Of a DNA stretch of 39,064 nt, positions 17,114 to 24,657 are shown in pieces. The position numbers were made by a program, and so were the translations under genes. The DNA lies in assembly GCA_910578455.1 (NCBI GenBank), contig CAJTQA010000033.1, positions 1-39,064 of the forward strand. The letters run 5' to 3'. Every line of letters starts with the position of its first letter. Position 1 is the stretch's first letter. The notes under the pieces are model-generated. The model saw only the letters and a program-made list of their open reading frames with translations, had not been told where the DNA came from and made no database searches. This stretch comes from an uncultured Dorea sp. (GTDB lineage: Bacteria > Bacillota > Clostridia > Lachnospirales > Lachnospiraceae).

Positions 17114-17614
17114 TTATTCTGCATCGTCCCTGTTCGCAATTCCAAGCTCCCTGCACATAATCTCGGCCACCTTCCACGCGCAAAGTCCGGTAAACCAGAT
17201 GCACTGCTCCTTATGCTCGCCCTTTCCCATGTCAAATTCCCTTGTAAGCACCCTGCAGCAAACCGCATTCTTTTTATTGTTCTCCTTAAACCAGTTGTGC
17301 AGCTCATTTGAGTATGACATGCATTTATTCACATCTGGATCCTTCGGACCTAATGGCTCCGTTCTCCCAAACACCATGCCAAGGGCAAGGATCCCACCAT
17401 TCAGCGCGCCGCACATACAGCCGGAACGCCCAGCGCCCACAGACATCGCTGATGCCATGCCGATAACCTCTTTTGGAACGTCAATCTCAAAATTTGAGCG
17501 GATTGCGTCCATCACTGCCTCACAGCAGAAAAAACCTCCTCTGTAGGAATCTTCAGCATCCTTCTGAACCTTCTTTAAGCTTACCTCTTTTGCCCCAATC
17601 TTTACATTCATCAT
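17114..17614 (-). CDS. C_GCAxxG_C_C family cysteine-rich redox-active protein
   Basis: A 166-residue soluble protein rich in cysteine: C30, C31, C66, C68, C98, C119, C120, C138, C145 and C154. The core GCMCGALNGG (65-74) matches the name-giving GCAxxG motif, with the paired CC at 119-120 and CC at 30-31. Family members are thought to bind metal or act in redox reactions and are common in anaerobes. Start at 17614 is chosen because AAAGGAGG lies nine bases upstream; the extra N-terminal residues of the longer frame are not family-like. It is followed by the TDT transporter in the same unit. A role in redox chemistry linked to the exported anion is an inference. Confidence 0.82.
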   Translation of the reverse strand: MMNVKIGAKEVSLKKVQKDAEDSYRGGFFCCEAVMDAIRSNFEIDVPKEVIGMASAMSVGAGRSGCMCGALNGGILALGMVFGRTEPLGPKDPDVNKCMSYSNELHNWFKENNKKNAVCCRVLTREFDMGKGEHKEQCIWFTGLCAWKVAEIMCRELGIANRDDAE

Positions 17615-17953
17615 TTTAATATTCCTCCTTTGTCCTGCCGTCTTTTTCTCTATAAGCAAATATCTTAAGATTCCCTCATAGAAACAATCAGAACCTGTTT
17701 TTTTCTTTGTCTCTATAATAAACATATTTATTCACAAATAAAAATTGTTAATTTCTATAAATGCATTTATATATTCTTTTTTTCAATAATCCAAAAATAA
17801 CACACAAAAAGACCGGACATGCCGCAGAAGAGATTTGTTCATTCCGCAGAAAATCCGGTCTCTATGAAACGATTTGTTGCTGTATGTCAACGAATCAGTG
17901 ATGTCTGCCTCCCTATAATTTTACAGATATTTCTACAAAACCTGCAGCATCCC
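17615..17953. other. Intergenic region between LysR and the Cys-rich protein gene
   Basis: About 340 bases without a convincing gene. It contains the terminator of the LysR gene (17810-17861) and an AT-rich stretch (about 17700-17800) that should hold the promoter of the redox-protein/transporter unit. I could not pick a clear -35/-10 pair. Confidence 0.5.
17810..17861 (-). terminator. Probable terminator of the second LysR gene
   Basis: AGACCGGA (17810-17817) and TCCGGTCT (17854-17861) are perfect complements. On the minus strand the stem is followed by TTTTTGTG. The loop is long, about 36 bases, and holds two CTGCGG copies. Confidence 0.65.
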
Positions 17954-18862
17954 TCATCGTATAATCTCCCCCCGGCGGATTTTCTCAATCCACTCCTCCA
18001 CATGCCTGCAGAAAATCTGTACTGCCTTATTTTCCGCCTCATCTTTCCGAGTAATCATACATGCATTCCACTCATACACATCATCCGAAAAAGGAATCAG
18101 TTTCATGCCGCTGCCCTTCATGTCATCATACACAAAGTCCACAGTGACAGATATCCCTTTCCCAGCCTTCACCATTTTATGGCACAGACTGAACCCGCTG
18201 GTCTCAAACACCACATTAGGTTCAAACCCAGCCGCCCTGCATTTTCCCACAATCAAGTGGTAAATGACAAACTGGCTGCTCTCAATATAAAGTGGCTCCC
18301 CTTCAATATCCTTTATAGCCACACTCTCACGCCTGCTCAGAGGATGCCTTTCATTCACAAGCAATTTTATGGGAAATGTTTCAAGCGGCACCACATCATA
18401 GGCTGTCTCATCAAATTTCCCAATAGAGAACGCCACGTTCCCCTCCTTCTCAGCAAATAGCCGCTCAGCCTGCAGATCCGGATACTCCCGGTATTGAAAA
18501 TCTATTTCCGGGTGTGCGGCGCGGAAAGCTGTGATGCAGTCTGGCGTCACCAGCCGCAAGATACCATATGCCGACAGAAGATCTACTAAACGGTTTTTAC
18601 ACTGCTCAATATGCAGAATGTCTTTTTTCATGTTGTAATATTCCATAATCTCTCTCTCCGCGTAGGAAAGCAATCTCTCCCCGCTCTCTGTCAGCGCCAT
18701 TCCCTGGCTGCTGCGTAAAAACAATCTGCATTCAAGCTCCGCCTCCAGGTTCTTCACAACCTTGCTGATACCCTGCGGCGTCATATAGAGCAGCTTAGAC
18801 GCCCCCTTAATACTTCTCTCCTGCGCGATTGTATGAAAAATCTCCAATTCCTTAATATCCAT
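17954..18862 (-). CDS. LysR-family transcriptional regulator
   Basis: A 302-residue regulator. The N-terminal helix-turn-helix (1-60) reads MDIKELEIFHTIAQERSIKG, then SKLLYMTPQGISKVVKNLE, closing at LTESGERLL. The effector-binding domain spans about 90-295 and includes VNERHPLSRRE. ATG at 18862 is chosen for the GGAG site seven bases upstream; the longer frame adds a non-family N terminus. It begins 75 bases after the 4-hydroxybutyrate dehydrogenase gene and is followed by the redox-protein/TDT-transporter unit. Either neighbour may be its target; the sequence does not decide. Confidence 0.88.
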   Translation of the reverse strand: MDIKELEIFHTIAQERSIKGASKLLYMTPQGISKVVKNLEAELECRLFLRSSQGMALTESGERLLSYAEREIMEYYNMKKDILHIEQCKNRLVDLLSAYGILRLVTPDCITAFRAAHPEIDFQYREYPDLQAERLFAEKEGNVAFSIGKFDETAYDVVPLETFPIKLLVNERHPLSRRESVAIKDIEGEPLYIESSQFVIYHLIVGKCRAAGFEPNVVFETSGFSLCHKMVKAGKGISVTVDFVYDDMKGSGMKLIPFSDDVYEWNACMITRKDEAENKAVQIFCRHVEEWIEKIRRGEIIR

Positions 18863-18937
18863 GCCCGTTCTCCGTTTACACAAAACTTTCCACCTGTGCG
18901 ATTTAACCGCTATTTTATACAAAGGAGTAAAATATCC

Positions 18938-20053
18938 CTACCACAATTTCCGGTACACCTCTGCCATCTGCTCTGCCGACGGCCTCACATAGCTCTGATT
19001 CAAAAGCCTTCCCTGGCTTTTCTCCACGCTGGCCGCAAACTCCCAGATCTCAGATTCCGCCATGCCGTACTGCCTCAGTTTCTTCCTGGCGATAATCCGG
19101 TCAAACAGCCGCTCCAGCTCATCATACACCGCCGTCTCCCCGCAGCCAAGAATCCTCCCAAGAAAACGGTTCAGCTCCCTGATCTTCCCCTCCGGGCATT
19201 CTCTCTGGTAAAAGCCAAACACCGCTGTCAGAAACTGATAGTTTGCCTCCCCGTGGGCCACATGGTACTTTCCGCTCAAAGGATAGGACATGGCATGCAC
19301 CATCCCCGTTCCTGCATTGCCAAAGGCGATTCCTGCAAGGTTGCTTGCCGTCAGGAAATCATCCAAAAGCTCCTTCCTCGCCTCCTCTCCCTCTGAGAGA
19401 ATCCGCCCAAACCCCGCCAGGATCATTTCCATGGCTTTTTGGCTGAACATCTCCGTATAGAGATTCGCCCTGGGCGACACAAAAGATTCAATAGCATGGA
19501 TAAACCCGTCTATGGCGCTGGTTGCAAAGTAAAAGTACGGAAGTTCCGTCAAAAGCTCCGGTATGAGCACCGCCGCATCCGCATAGATCTCATCCGCCGC
19601 AAGGCCCAGCTTGCTCCTCATGCCGGAAATCTCCGCAATGGACACATTGGACACCTCCGAGCCTGCGCCGCAGGTGGTAGGCACTGCGATCAGCTTGCGG
19701 ACCTTCTTTAAAGGAACCTCCCTGCGAAAATACTGCTCCGCCCCAACGTCCCCGCCAAGCACCAGAATCTTCGCCATGTCAATGACCGCCCCGCCCCCGA
19801 TGGCGACAATCCGCTCACACCCGGCCTTCCGGAAATCCGAAAGGAGTGCGTCAATCATCCTGTCTGTCGGCTCCCCCTGGCCGTACTTGCCCTTGTACTC
19901 CACATGCGCCTCAAGCCCCAGCGGCGCAAAATACTTCTCATACACCCCTTTGCTGGCAAGGATAAAATCCCCTTTCCCAATCCCGTACTCCGAAACAAAA
20001 TCTTTCGCCCGGCTGTATTTTTCCACGATCGGTTTCTCCTGAAATAATTTCAT
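18938..20053 (-). CDS. 4hbD: 4-Hydroxybutyrate dehydrogenase (iron-containing alcohol dehydrogenase)
   Basis: A 371-residue group III alcohol dehydrogenase. The dinucleotide site is AIGGGAVIDMAKIL (84-97). The PTTCGAGSEVSNVS stretch follows at 125-138. Metal ligands are D182, H186, H253 and H267 in SAIDGFIHA, GMVHAMSYP and YHVAHGEANY. The sequence and its length closely resemble what I recall of the Clostridium kluyveri enzyme, which interconverts succinate semialdehyde and 4-hydroxybutyrate with NAD(H). Start at 20053 follows GGAGG by nine bases. It begins 20 bases after the HAD phosphatase gene. Partner genes (CoA transferase, 4-hydroxybutyryl-CoA dehydratase, succinate semialdehyde dehydrogenase) are absent from the window. 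Confidence 0.85.
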   Translation of the reverse strand: MKLFQEKPIVEKYSRAKDFVSEYGIGKGDFILASKGVYEKYFAPLGLEAHVEYKGKYGQGEPTDRMIDALLSDFRKAGCERIVAIGGGAVIDMAKILVLGGDVGAEQYFRREVPLKKVRKLIAVPTTCGAGSEVSNVSIAEISGMRSKLGLAADEIYADAAVLIPELLTELPYFYFATSAIDGFIHAIESFVSPRANLYTEMFSQKAMEMILAGFGRILSEGEEARKELLDDFLTASNLAGIAFGNAGTGMVHAMSYPLSGKYHVAHGEANYQFLTAVFGFYQRECPEGKIRELNRFLGRILGCGETAVYDELERLFDRIIARKKLRQYGMAESEIWEFAASVEKSQGRLLNQSYVRPSAEQMAEVYRKLW

Positions 20054-20072
20054 CTTCCTATTCCTCCCCATA

Positions 20073-20729
20073 TTATCTCACATATTTCATCCGGCCTATC
20101 TCTTCCACCGTCTCTGCGATATAATCCGCCCCGGCCCGCTCAAGCTCCTCACGGCTCCCAAAGCCGTACAGCACCCCCAGGCAGTCCACTCCGGCATCTT
20201 TTGCGCCAAACACGTCATGCTCCCGGTCGCCTACCATAAGAACCCCTGACTTATCCTCGATCCCGCAGGCAGAAAGGGCGTAGCGGATCACTTCCGCCTT
20301 CGTTCCCCTCCCGCCGTCAAGCTCCATTCCCGCCACATAGTCAAAATATCCCGAAAGCTTAAAATAATCAATAATCTCCCTTGCATAAGGCTCCGGTTTG
20401 GAAGTCGCCACCACAAGGTTCTTCCCTGCCGCCTTAAGCGCCTTAAGCATCTCCTCGAATCCATCGTACACCCGGTTTTCATAAATCCCCCGATCCTGAT
20501 AATACTCCCGGTAATATCTCACCGCCTCCGCGGCTTTCTCCTCAGAAAACCCGTAATATTCCCTAAATGAGCCTGTAAGCGGCGGCCCGATAAACTTGTA
20601 CAGTTTCCTCCGGTCGCCCTCCTCAATGCCAAACTTCTTAAGCGCATACATTACCGAATTCGTAATCCCAAGAGAAGAATCCGTAATCGTTCCGTCCAAA
20701 TCAAAAAAGTACGTGCCATACACTTTCAT
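20073..20729 (-). CDS. HAD-superfamily hydrolase, phosphoglycolate phosphatase-like
   Basis: A 218-residue haloacid-dehalogenase phosphatase of subfamily IA. Motif I is FFDLDGT with nucleophile D10 and acid D12, motif II VATSK, motif III around KAEVI, and motif IV MVGDREHDVFGA. A helical cap covers about 15-85. The family dephosphorylates small phosphorylated metabolites (phosphoglycolate, nucleotides or pyrophosphate); the exact substrate is uncertain. Two adjacent ATG codons exist at 20732 and 20729; the second lies six bases after AGGAGG and is preferred. It precedes 4hbD by 20 bases, so both are probably one transcript. Confidence 0.85.
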   Translation of the reverse strand: MKVYGTYFFDLDGTITDSSLGITNSVMYALKKFGIEEGDRRKLYKFIGPPLTGSFREYYGFSEEKAAEAVRYYREYYQDRGIYENRVYDGFEEMLKALKAAGKNLVVATSKPEPYAREIIDYFKLSGYFDYVAGMELDGGRGTKAEVIRYALSACGIEDKSGVLMVGDREHDVFGAKDAGVDCLGVLYGFGSREELERAGADYIAETVEEIGRMKYVR

Positions 20730-21048
20730 CATACACCTCCTGCAAAAATAAGATAAACCATTCTTTTTTTTATATTATGAGATACATAGATATCGTTTTC
20801 TAAATGTATAATCAAATCAGAAAAATAATATCGTTTTGTAGAAAGATCTGACGGAAACTTCAACAAAGGGATAGCAGTGATATATTCCTTGATTTTATAC
20901 TTAAAACAAGGGAACGGAAACAAGAAAAAAAGTAAGGCCAGCTTCAAAATATTATACCGCCACTTTACAGTAAAAAATCTTCTTGCAATCGGGCATATCA
21001 ATATATAAAGGATAAAACAGCAGAACCCGATAAAGACATCATAAACAA
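20729..21048 (-). pseudogene. Frameshifted N-terminal remnant of an M56/BlaR1-type membrane protein
   Basis: A TTG at 21048 (ten bases after AGGAG) opens a frame reading MFMMSLSGSAVLSFIY and stops at TGA (20998-21000). The homologous reading continues in another frame from about 21003 as LICPIARRFFTVKW, then a hydrophobic FFLFPFP segment. Together these fit the first two membrane spans of M56/BlaR1-like sensor proteins. The second frame ends at 20729, where the HAD gene begins, and the peptidase part is absent. So the gene has both a frameshift and a 3' truncation. Family call is by pattern and moderate. Confidence 0.5.
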
Positions 21049-21083
21049 TACGCTGTTTCTCCTAATCCTCTCCCCAATCTGTT

Positions 21084-21500
21084 TTATCCTTCAGTGTATT
21101 CTATATCTATAGAAATATTATCTTTCAAGATTCCATTGAAACTTCCTATTATCAGATTTTCGATTGCTATTCGTGATTCTTCTGAAATTTCATTATACGA
21201 CTCTGTATGTAATGTTACATTCACAGTAGTTTCTGAATGATCTGTTAAATCATAATTATGTATGCTGACCAAAGGGTCGCTTCCTTCAGCTATCTCTTGG
21301 ATAGTATCCTGTAACATCCTTTCTAAATCAGCCTTTTGGTAATCTTCCTTTTTATTCATATCAGTTTCATGTTCTGCATTAAAACTTTCATATTCGATAT
21401 CATCAGCAAATATAAGATTATTTACTATAACTCCCGCCAAAACGCAAATAACAAATAGGCTAATACATAAATATACTCTTTTTCTGTATTTTTTCTCCAT
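21084..21500 (-). CDS. Small membrane-anchored protein of unknown function
   Basis: A 138-residue protein: basic N terminus (KKYRKR), one membrane span at about residues 9-30, then an acidic extracytoplasmic part. A beta-alternating pattern appears late (TTVNVTLHTES, then ISIDIEY). No lipobox. ATG at 21500 follows GGAG by about five bases; an 11-base near-tandem copy of the start region (ATGGAGAAAAA) lies just upstream. It is markedly more AT-rich than the glycolytic genes, suggesting a foreign origin. It has its own good promoter and a leader hairpin, and lies among pseudogenes. I do not recognise the family. Confidence 0.6.
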   Translation of the reverse strand: MEKKYRKRVYLCISLFVICVLAGVIVNNLIFADDIEYESFNAEHETDMNKKEDYQKADLERMLQDTIQEIAEGSDPLVSIHNYDLTDHSETTVNVTLHTESYNEISEESRIAIENLIIGSFNGILKDNISIDIEYTEG

Positions 21501-21546
21501 TTTTTCTCCATTTTCCTCTCATATATTAAAACATATAGTTATAGCA

Positions 21547-21580
21547 AAACTGCAATGTTTTGTTAAAAACATCACAGTTT
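21547..21580 (-). promoter_or_regulatory. Leader hairpin at the start of the 21500 transcript
   Basis: AAACTG-TG-ATGTTTT pairs with AAAACAT-TG-CAGTTT around a short loop, placed just after the expected transcription start. It could be an operator or a 5' stabilising stem. Confidence 0.5.
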
Positions 21581-21589
21581 CATACTACA

Positions 21590-21618
21590 ATTATATAAGA
21601 CTACTGACTAATCTGCAA
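21590..21618 (-). promoter_or_regulatory. Promoter of the small membrane protein gene
   Basis: On the minus strand TTGCAG (21613-21618) and a perfect TATAAT (21590-21595) are 17 bases apart, about 90 bases before the start codon at 21500. Confidence 0.7.
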
Positions 21619-21625
21619 CCTCTTT

Positions 21626-21740
21626 TTAATAGGCTGTACCCGCAAAAGAAATGTATGGTGAATCTGTAGGAACTACTGATGCACTAAAAATATAATATGT
21701 ACTAGATCCTCCATGGTATACATTTAAGTATAATGCATGC
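21626..21740 (-). pseudogene. Orphan C-terminal tail of an unidentified protein
   Basis: Reading on the minus strand from the kinase stop, a frame without its own start encodes about 37 residues including HALYLNVYHGG, STYYIFSAS and PYISFAGTAY, ending at TAA (21626-21628). Its alternating hydrophobic pattern looks like a beta-rich protein end. It begins directly at the point where the histidine kinase is cut, so it is probably the far side of a deletion. Parent protein not recognised. Confidence 0.35.
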
Positions 21741-22394
21741 CTACTGGTCGCCTACCACTCGTTGAACGGCGAAACCGTGTTCACCTTTGACAAAAAGCTG
21801 AATAAGCACAAGAATGTCCGAAACAACTTCCGAAAGGTCTGTGTTCCGTACCATATAGTCCTTGTACACTTCATCTGACCTTGCATAGTAGAGCGCCATG
21901 TCCACGCAATTTTCAATCTTGCTGTTTTCTAGCTGTATCTTTCCGGCAATCTCTCCCCGGTTGTTCCCGCAGATTAGGGAGATTCCTGTAATCGGAGCCT
22001 TTACCTCATGCACCCAGCTTTCGATAAACTCCCGGTACTCCTTTTTCTCCTGCTCGGCAGCGCGTATCTTCTCGATAACAGACTTGTTGGAAGACCGTAT
22101 CATCTCCCGGTAAAGCCTGTCCTCAAGCCTTAAGGAATCCCGCATCATCTCCCCCAGAAGATAGCGCTGATCCATCTGCTCCAAAATCTTTGACATTTCC
22201 GAAAAATAGCTCCGCCTTCTGCAATAATCCAACCCGAAAAACGCGGATGCGATCAACGCCCAGCAAACTGCGATCAGTACGCAGAACCCTGCCGGATACT
22301 CTGTTGCAATGAGAAATCCAAAGAGCAGGAACATGCAGGAAAGATGTAGCGCAAGCAGAAAAGCTTTATCCTTTATATACTCTGCAAACGTCAT
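21741..22394 (-). pseudogene. Truncated intramembrane-sensing histidine kinase (BceS-like), ATPase domain missing
   Basis: 217 residues. Two membrane spans at about 12-30 and 35-55 with almost no extracellular loop, as in intramembrane-sensing kinases for antimicrobial peptides. The dimerisation/phosphoacceptor helix is intact with the H box FIESWVHEVKAPI, His129. The reading stops at VVGDQ, where the ATP-binding domain (N, G1 and G2 boxes) should begin; family members run to about 330 residues. The DNA after the stop does not encode the missing part. The gene overlaps the response regulator stop by four bases (ATGA), the usual coupling. It cannot autophosphorylate and is most likely a relic. 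Confidence 0.75.
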
Positions 22395-22899
22395 ATGCGG
22401 TACCCCATCCCTCTCTTTGTCTCAATAAAGCCGCAGGCTCCGATATCATTCAGCTTGTTCCTTAGGCGGGTCATATTAACGCTCAGACTGTTGTCATCAA
22501 TAAAAACCTGATTATCCCACAGATATTCTATCATGTCCGCCCTCGGCACAATCTCTCCCTGTCTGCGTATAAGTAGGTGCAGCATTTTCATCTCATTTTT
22601 TGAAAGCTCTGCTGTTTTTCCCCTAAAACTGACGATAGCCTTTGCAAGGTCAAGCTCTGCGCCCTTATATTTCAGCAGCGCTGCCTCATTTTCTTTATTT
22701 TTCCTTGTCCGCTTTAAAACTGCCGCTATCCTTGCCAGCAGTATCGGGGGATTGAAAGGTTTCGTGATGTAATCGTCCCCTCCCCTCAGCATCCCGTTAA
22801 GCTCATCCAAAGAGTCCGGCCGTCCTGTGAGGAAAATAACCGGCACATCTGATTTTGCACGGAAATGACAGGTTCATCCTCCACAATTAAAATATTCAT
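22391..22899 (-). pseudogene. OmpR-family response regulator with internal out-of-frame deletion
   Basis: ATG at 22899 (six bases after AAGGAG) starts MNILIVEDEPVIS, the normal receiver-domain N terminus. At about 22860 the reading jumps to SDVPVIFLTG in a different frame, so roughly 50 residues, including the phosphorylated aspartate, are missing. The remaining frame (22391-22860) keeps the receiver end with GGDDYITKPF and a complete winged-helix DNA-binding domain (from YKGAELDLAKAIV to KRGMGYRI). The retained part has no convincing start site, though GTG at 22846 is possible. The partner kinase is also broken. Confidence 0.75.
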
Positions 22900-22946
22900 C
22901 CGCATCTCCTTTTCCCGGTACAGCTTAAGATCCCCAAACCACCGAA

Positions 22947-22968
22947 GGCTGCCCGCCGCCGGACAGCC
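22947..22968 (-). terminator. Probable terminator downstream of gpmI
   Basis: GGCTGTCC pairs with GGGCAGCC (eight pairs, one G-T) around GGCGGC, about 50 bases past the gpmI stop. The T-run is poor, so the call is tentative. Confidence 0.5.
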
Positions 22969-23015
22969 CTCTTGTCTTTTATCTTTGTTCTTAATCTCGC
23001 CTCTTTATTATCCTT

Positions 23016-24554
23016 CTACTTTACAAGCAGAGACTTCCCGGTCATCTCTGAAGGCTGCTCTAACCCCATCATCTCGATAAGCGTCGGCGCGATGTCTGCC
23101 AGGCATCCGCCCTCCCTGAGCTTATATGCCGGGTCAGCATTCACAAGAATGAACGGAACCGGATTGGTAGTGTGGGCGGTAAACGGCTCCCCTGTCTCAT
23201 CGTCAATAAGCTGCTCCGCATTGCCGTGATCCGCGCAGATAAACATCTGCCCGCCCGTTCCCTTCACTGCGTCCACTGCCTTTCCCACGCACTCATCCAC
23301 TGCCTCTATCGCCTTGATGGCAGCCTCCTCAACGCCGGTATGCCCTACCATGTCCGGATTGGCAAAGTTGATGATGATCACGTCATACTCCCCGGACTTA
23401 ATCGCCCCGGTAAGTTTATCGCATACCTCGTAGGCGCTCATCTCCGGTTTCAGATCATAGGTGGCAACCTTCGGAGAATTCACAAGAATCCTGTCCTCTC
23501 CCTCGTTCGGCTCCTCAACGCCGCCGTTGAAGAAGAAGGTCACATGTGCGTATTTTTCCGTCTCTGCGATACGCGCCTGCCTAAGGCCGTTCTTTGCCAG
23601 GAACTCTCCAAATGTGTTGGTAATCTCTTCCTTTACGAAAGCAACCTGCTTATTCGGAATCGTCACATCGTACTCTGTAAAGCATACATAGGTCGTCCGG
23701 ATCCTTGCTCCTCTGTCAAATCCGGTAAATCCATCGTCACAGAAAGTTCTCGTAATCTCCCTTGCGCGGTCCGGGCGGAAGTTAAAGAAGATAATGGAAT
23801 CATTGTCCTTAATCGTGGCAACCGGAGCGCCATCTTTCATCACAACGGTAGGCAGCACGAACTCATCCGTAGTATCCTTATCGTATGAGTTTTGGATGCC
23901 TTCCGGCCCGCTCGCCGCCGTTTCGCCCTCGCCGTAAACCATGGCGCGGTAAGCTTTCTCCACACGGTCCCAGCGGTTATCCCTGTCCATGGCATAGTAA
24001 CGCCCCATCACAGTAGCAACCTCACCGACACCGATCTCTTCCATCTTTGCCGCTAACTCTTCCACATATTCTTTCCCGGAAGCCGGGGGCGTGTCACGCC
24101 CGTCTAAGAAACAGTGTACATAAACTTTCTTAAGTCCCTGTCTCTTCGCCAACTCCAAAAGTCCGTAAATATGTGTGTTGTGGCTGTGTACGCCGCCGTC
24201 AGACACAAGGCCGAACATGTGGAGGGCGGTGTCATGCTCCTTCGCATTTTCACATGCGGCAAGGAGCGCTTTATTTTCAAAAAAGTCGCCGTCCTGAATA
24301 GATTTCGTAATCTTCGTCAGATCCTGATACACGATGCGTCCCGCACCCATGTTCAGATGGCCTACTTCAGAGTTTCCCATCTGCCCGTCCGGAAGCCCTA
24401 CCGCCAGTCCGCTTGCGTTGCCCTTAACGAACGGACACTCTGCCATCAGCTTATCCATAACCGGAGTCTCGCCCTCCGCCACCGCATTTCCGGCAGTATT
24501 CTCATTCAGCCCATAACCATCTAATATCATTAAAACCGTTGGTTTTTTGCCCAT
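23016..24554 (-). CDS. gpmI: 2,3-Bisphosphoglycerate-independent phosphoglycerate mutase
   Basis: A 512-residue Mn-dependent mutase converting 3- to 2-phosphoglycerate. Visible: metal aspartate D12 in MILDGYG, the phosphoserine S62 in GNSEVGH, and conserved stretches VHCFLDGRDTPP, TVMGRYYAMDRD, NFRPDRAR, NFANPDMVGHTG and CADHGNAE that carry the other metal and substrate ligands. Length is normal for the family. ATG at 24554 is preferred to an ATG six codons earlier because AAGGAG lies nine bases before it and would overlap the earlier start. Last gene of gap-pgk-tpiA-gpmI. A terminator-like hairpin precedes it, so it may be expressed partly separately. Confidence 0.96.
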   Translation of the reverse strand: MGKKPTVLMILDGYGLNENTAGNAVAEGETPVMDKLMAECPFVKGNASGLAVGLPDGQMGNSEVGHLNMGAGRIVYQDLTKITKSIQDGDFFENKALLAACENAKEHDTALHMFGLVSDGGVHSHNTHIYGLLELAKRQGLKKVYVHCFLDGRDTPPASGKEYVEELAAKMEEIGVGEVATVMGRYYAMDRDNRWDRVEKAYRAMVYGEGETAASGPEGIQNSYDKDTTDEFVLPTVVMKDGAPVATIKDNDSIIFFNFRPDRAREITRTFCDDGFTGFDRGARIRTTYVCFTEYDVTIPNKQVAFVKEEITNTFGEFLAKNGLRQARIAETEKYAHVTFFFNGGVEEPNEGEDRILVNSPKVATYDLKPEMSAYEVCDKLTGAIKSGEYDVIIINFANPDMVGHTGVEEAAIKAIEAVDECVGKAVDAVKGTGGQMFICADHGNAEQLIDDETGEPFTAHTTNPVPFILVNADPAYKLREGGCLADIAPTLIEMMGLEQPSEMTGKSLLVK

Positions 24555-24602
24555 TTTCTTAATCTCCTTCATACTTTCAATCAGAAAAACTCTTATACTC
24601 CG

Positions 24603-24634
24603 AAAAAGCCGCCAGCAAAAATAGGCGGCTTTTT
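24603..24634. terminator. Terminator-like hairpin between tpiA and gpmI
   Basis: AAAAAGCCGCC (24603-24613) pairs with GGCGGCTTTTT (24624-24634). T-runs on both sides make it work in either direction. It may attenuate read-through from tpiA into gpmI. Confidence 0.75.
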
Positions 24635-24657
24635 CATGCCTGATACCGGCACTTTCT

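Noticed and set aside
17615..17725. N-terminal extension of the Cys-rich protein to 17725
   Set aside because: The family-like start and the AAAGGAGG site both point to 17614; the extension is in the promoter region.
17810..17861. Possible regulatory RNA between LysR and the redox-protein gene
   Set aside because: Best explained by the terminator stem of the LysR gene; no further conserved structure seen.
21480..21511. 11-base near-tandem repeat (ATGGAGAAAAA) at the start of the small membrane protein gene
   Set aside because: Only two short A-rich copies; most likely replication slippage and not a functional repeat.
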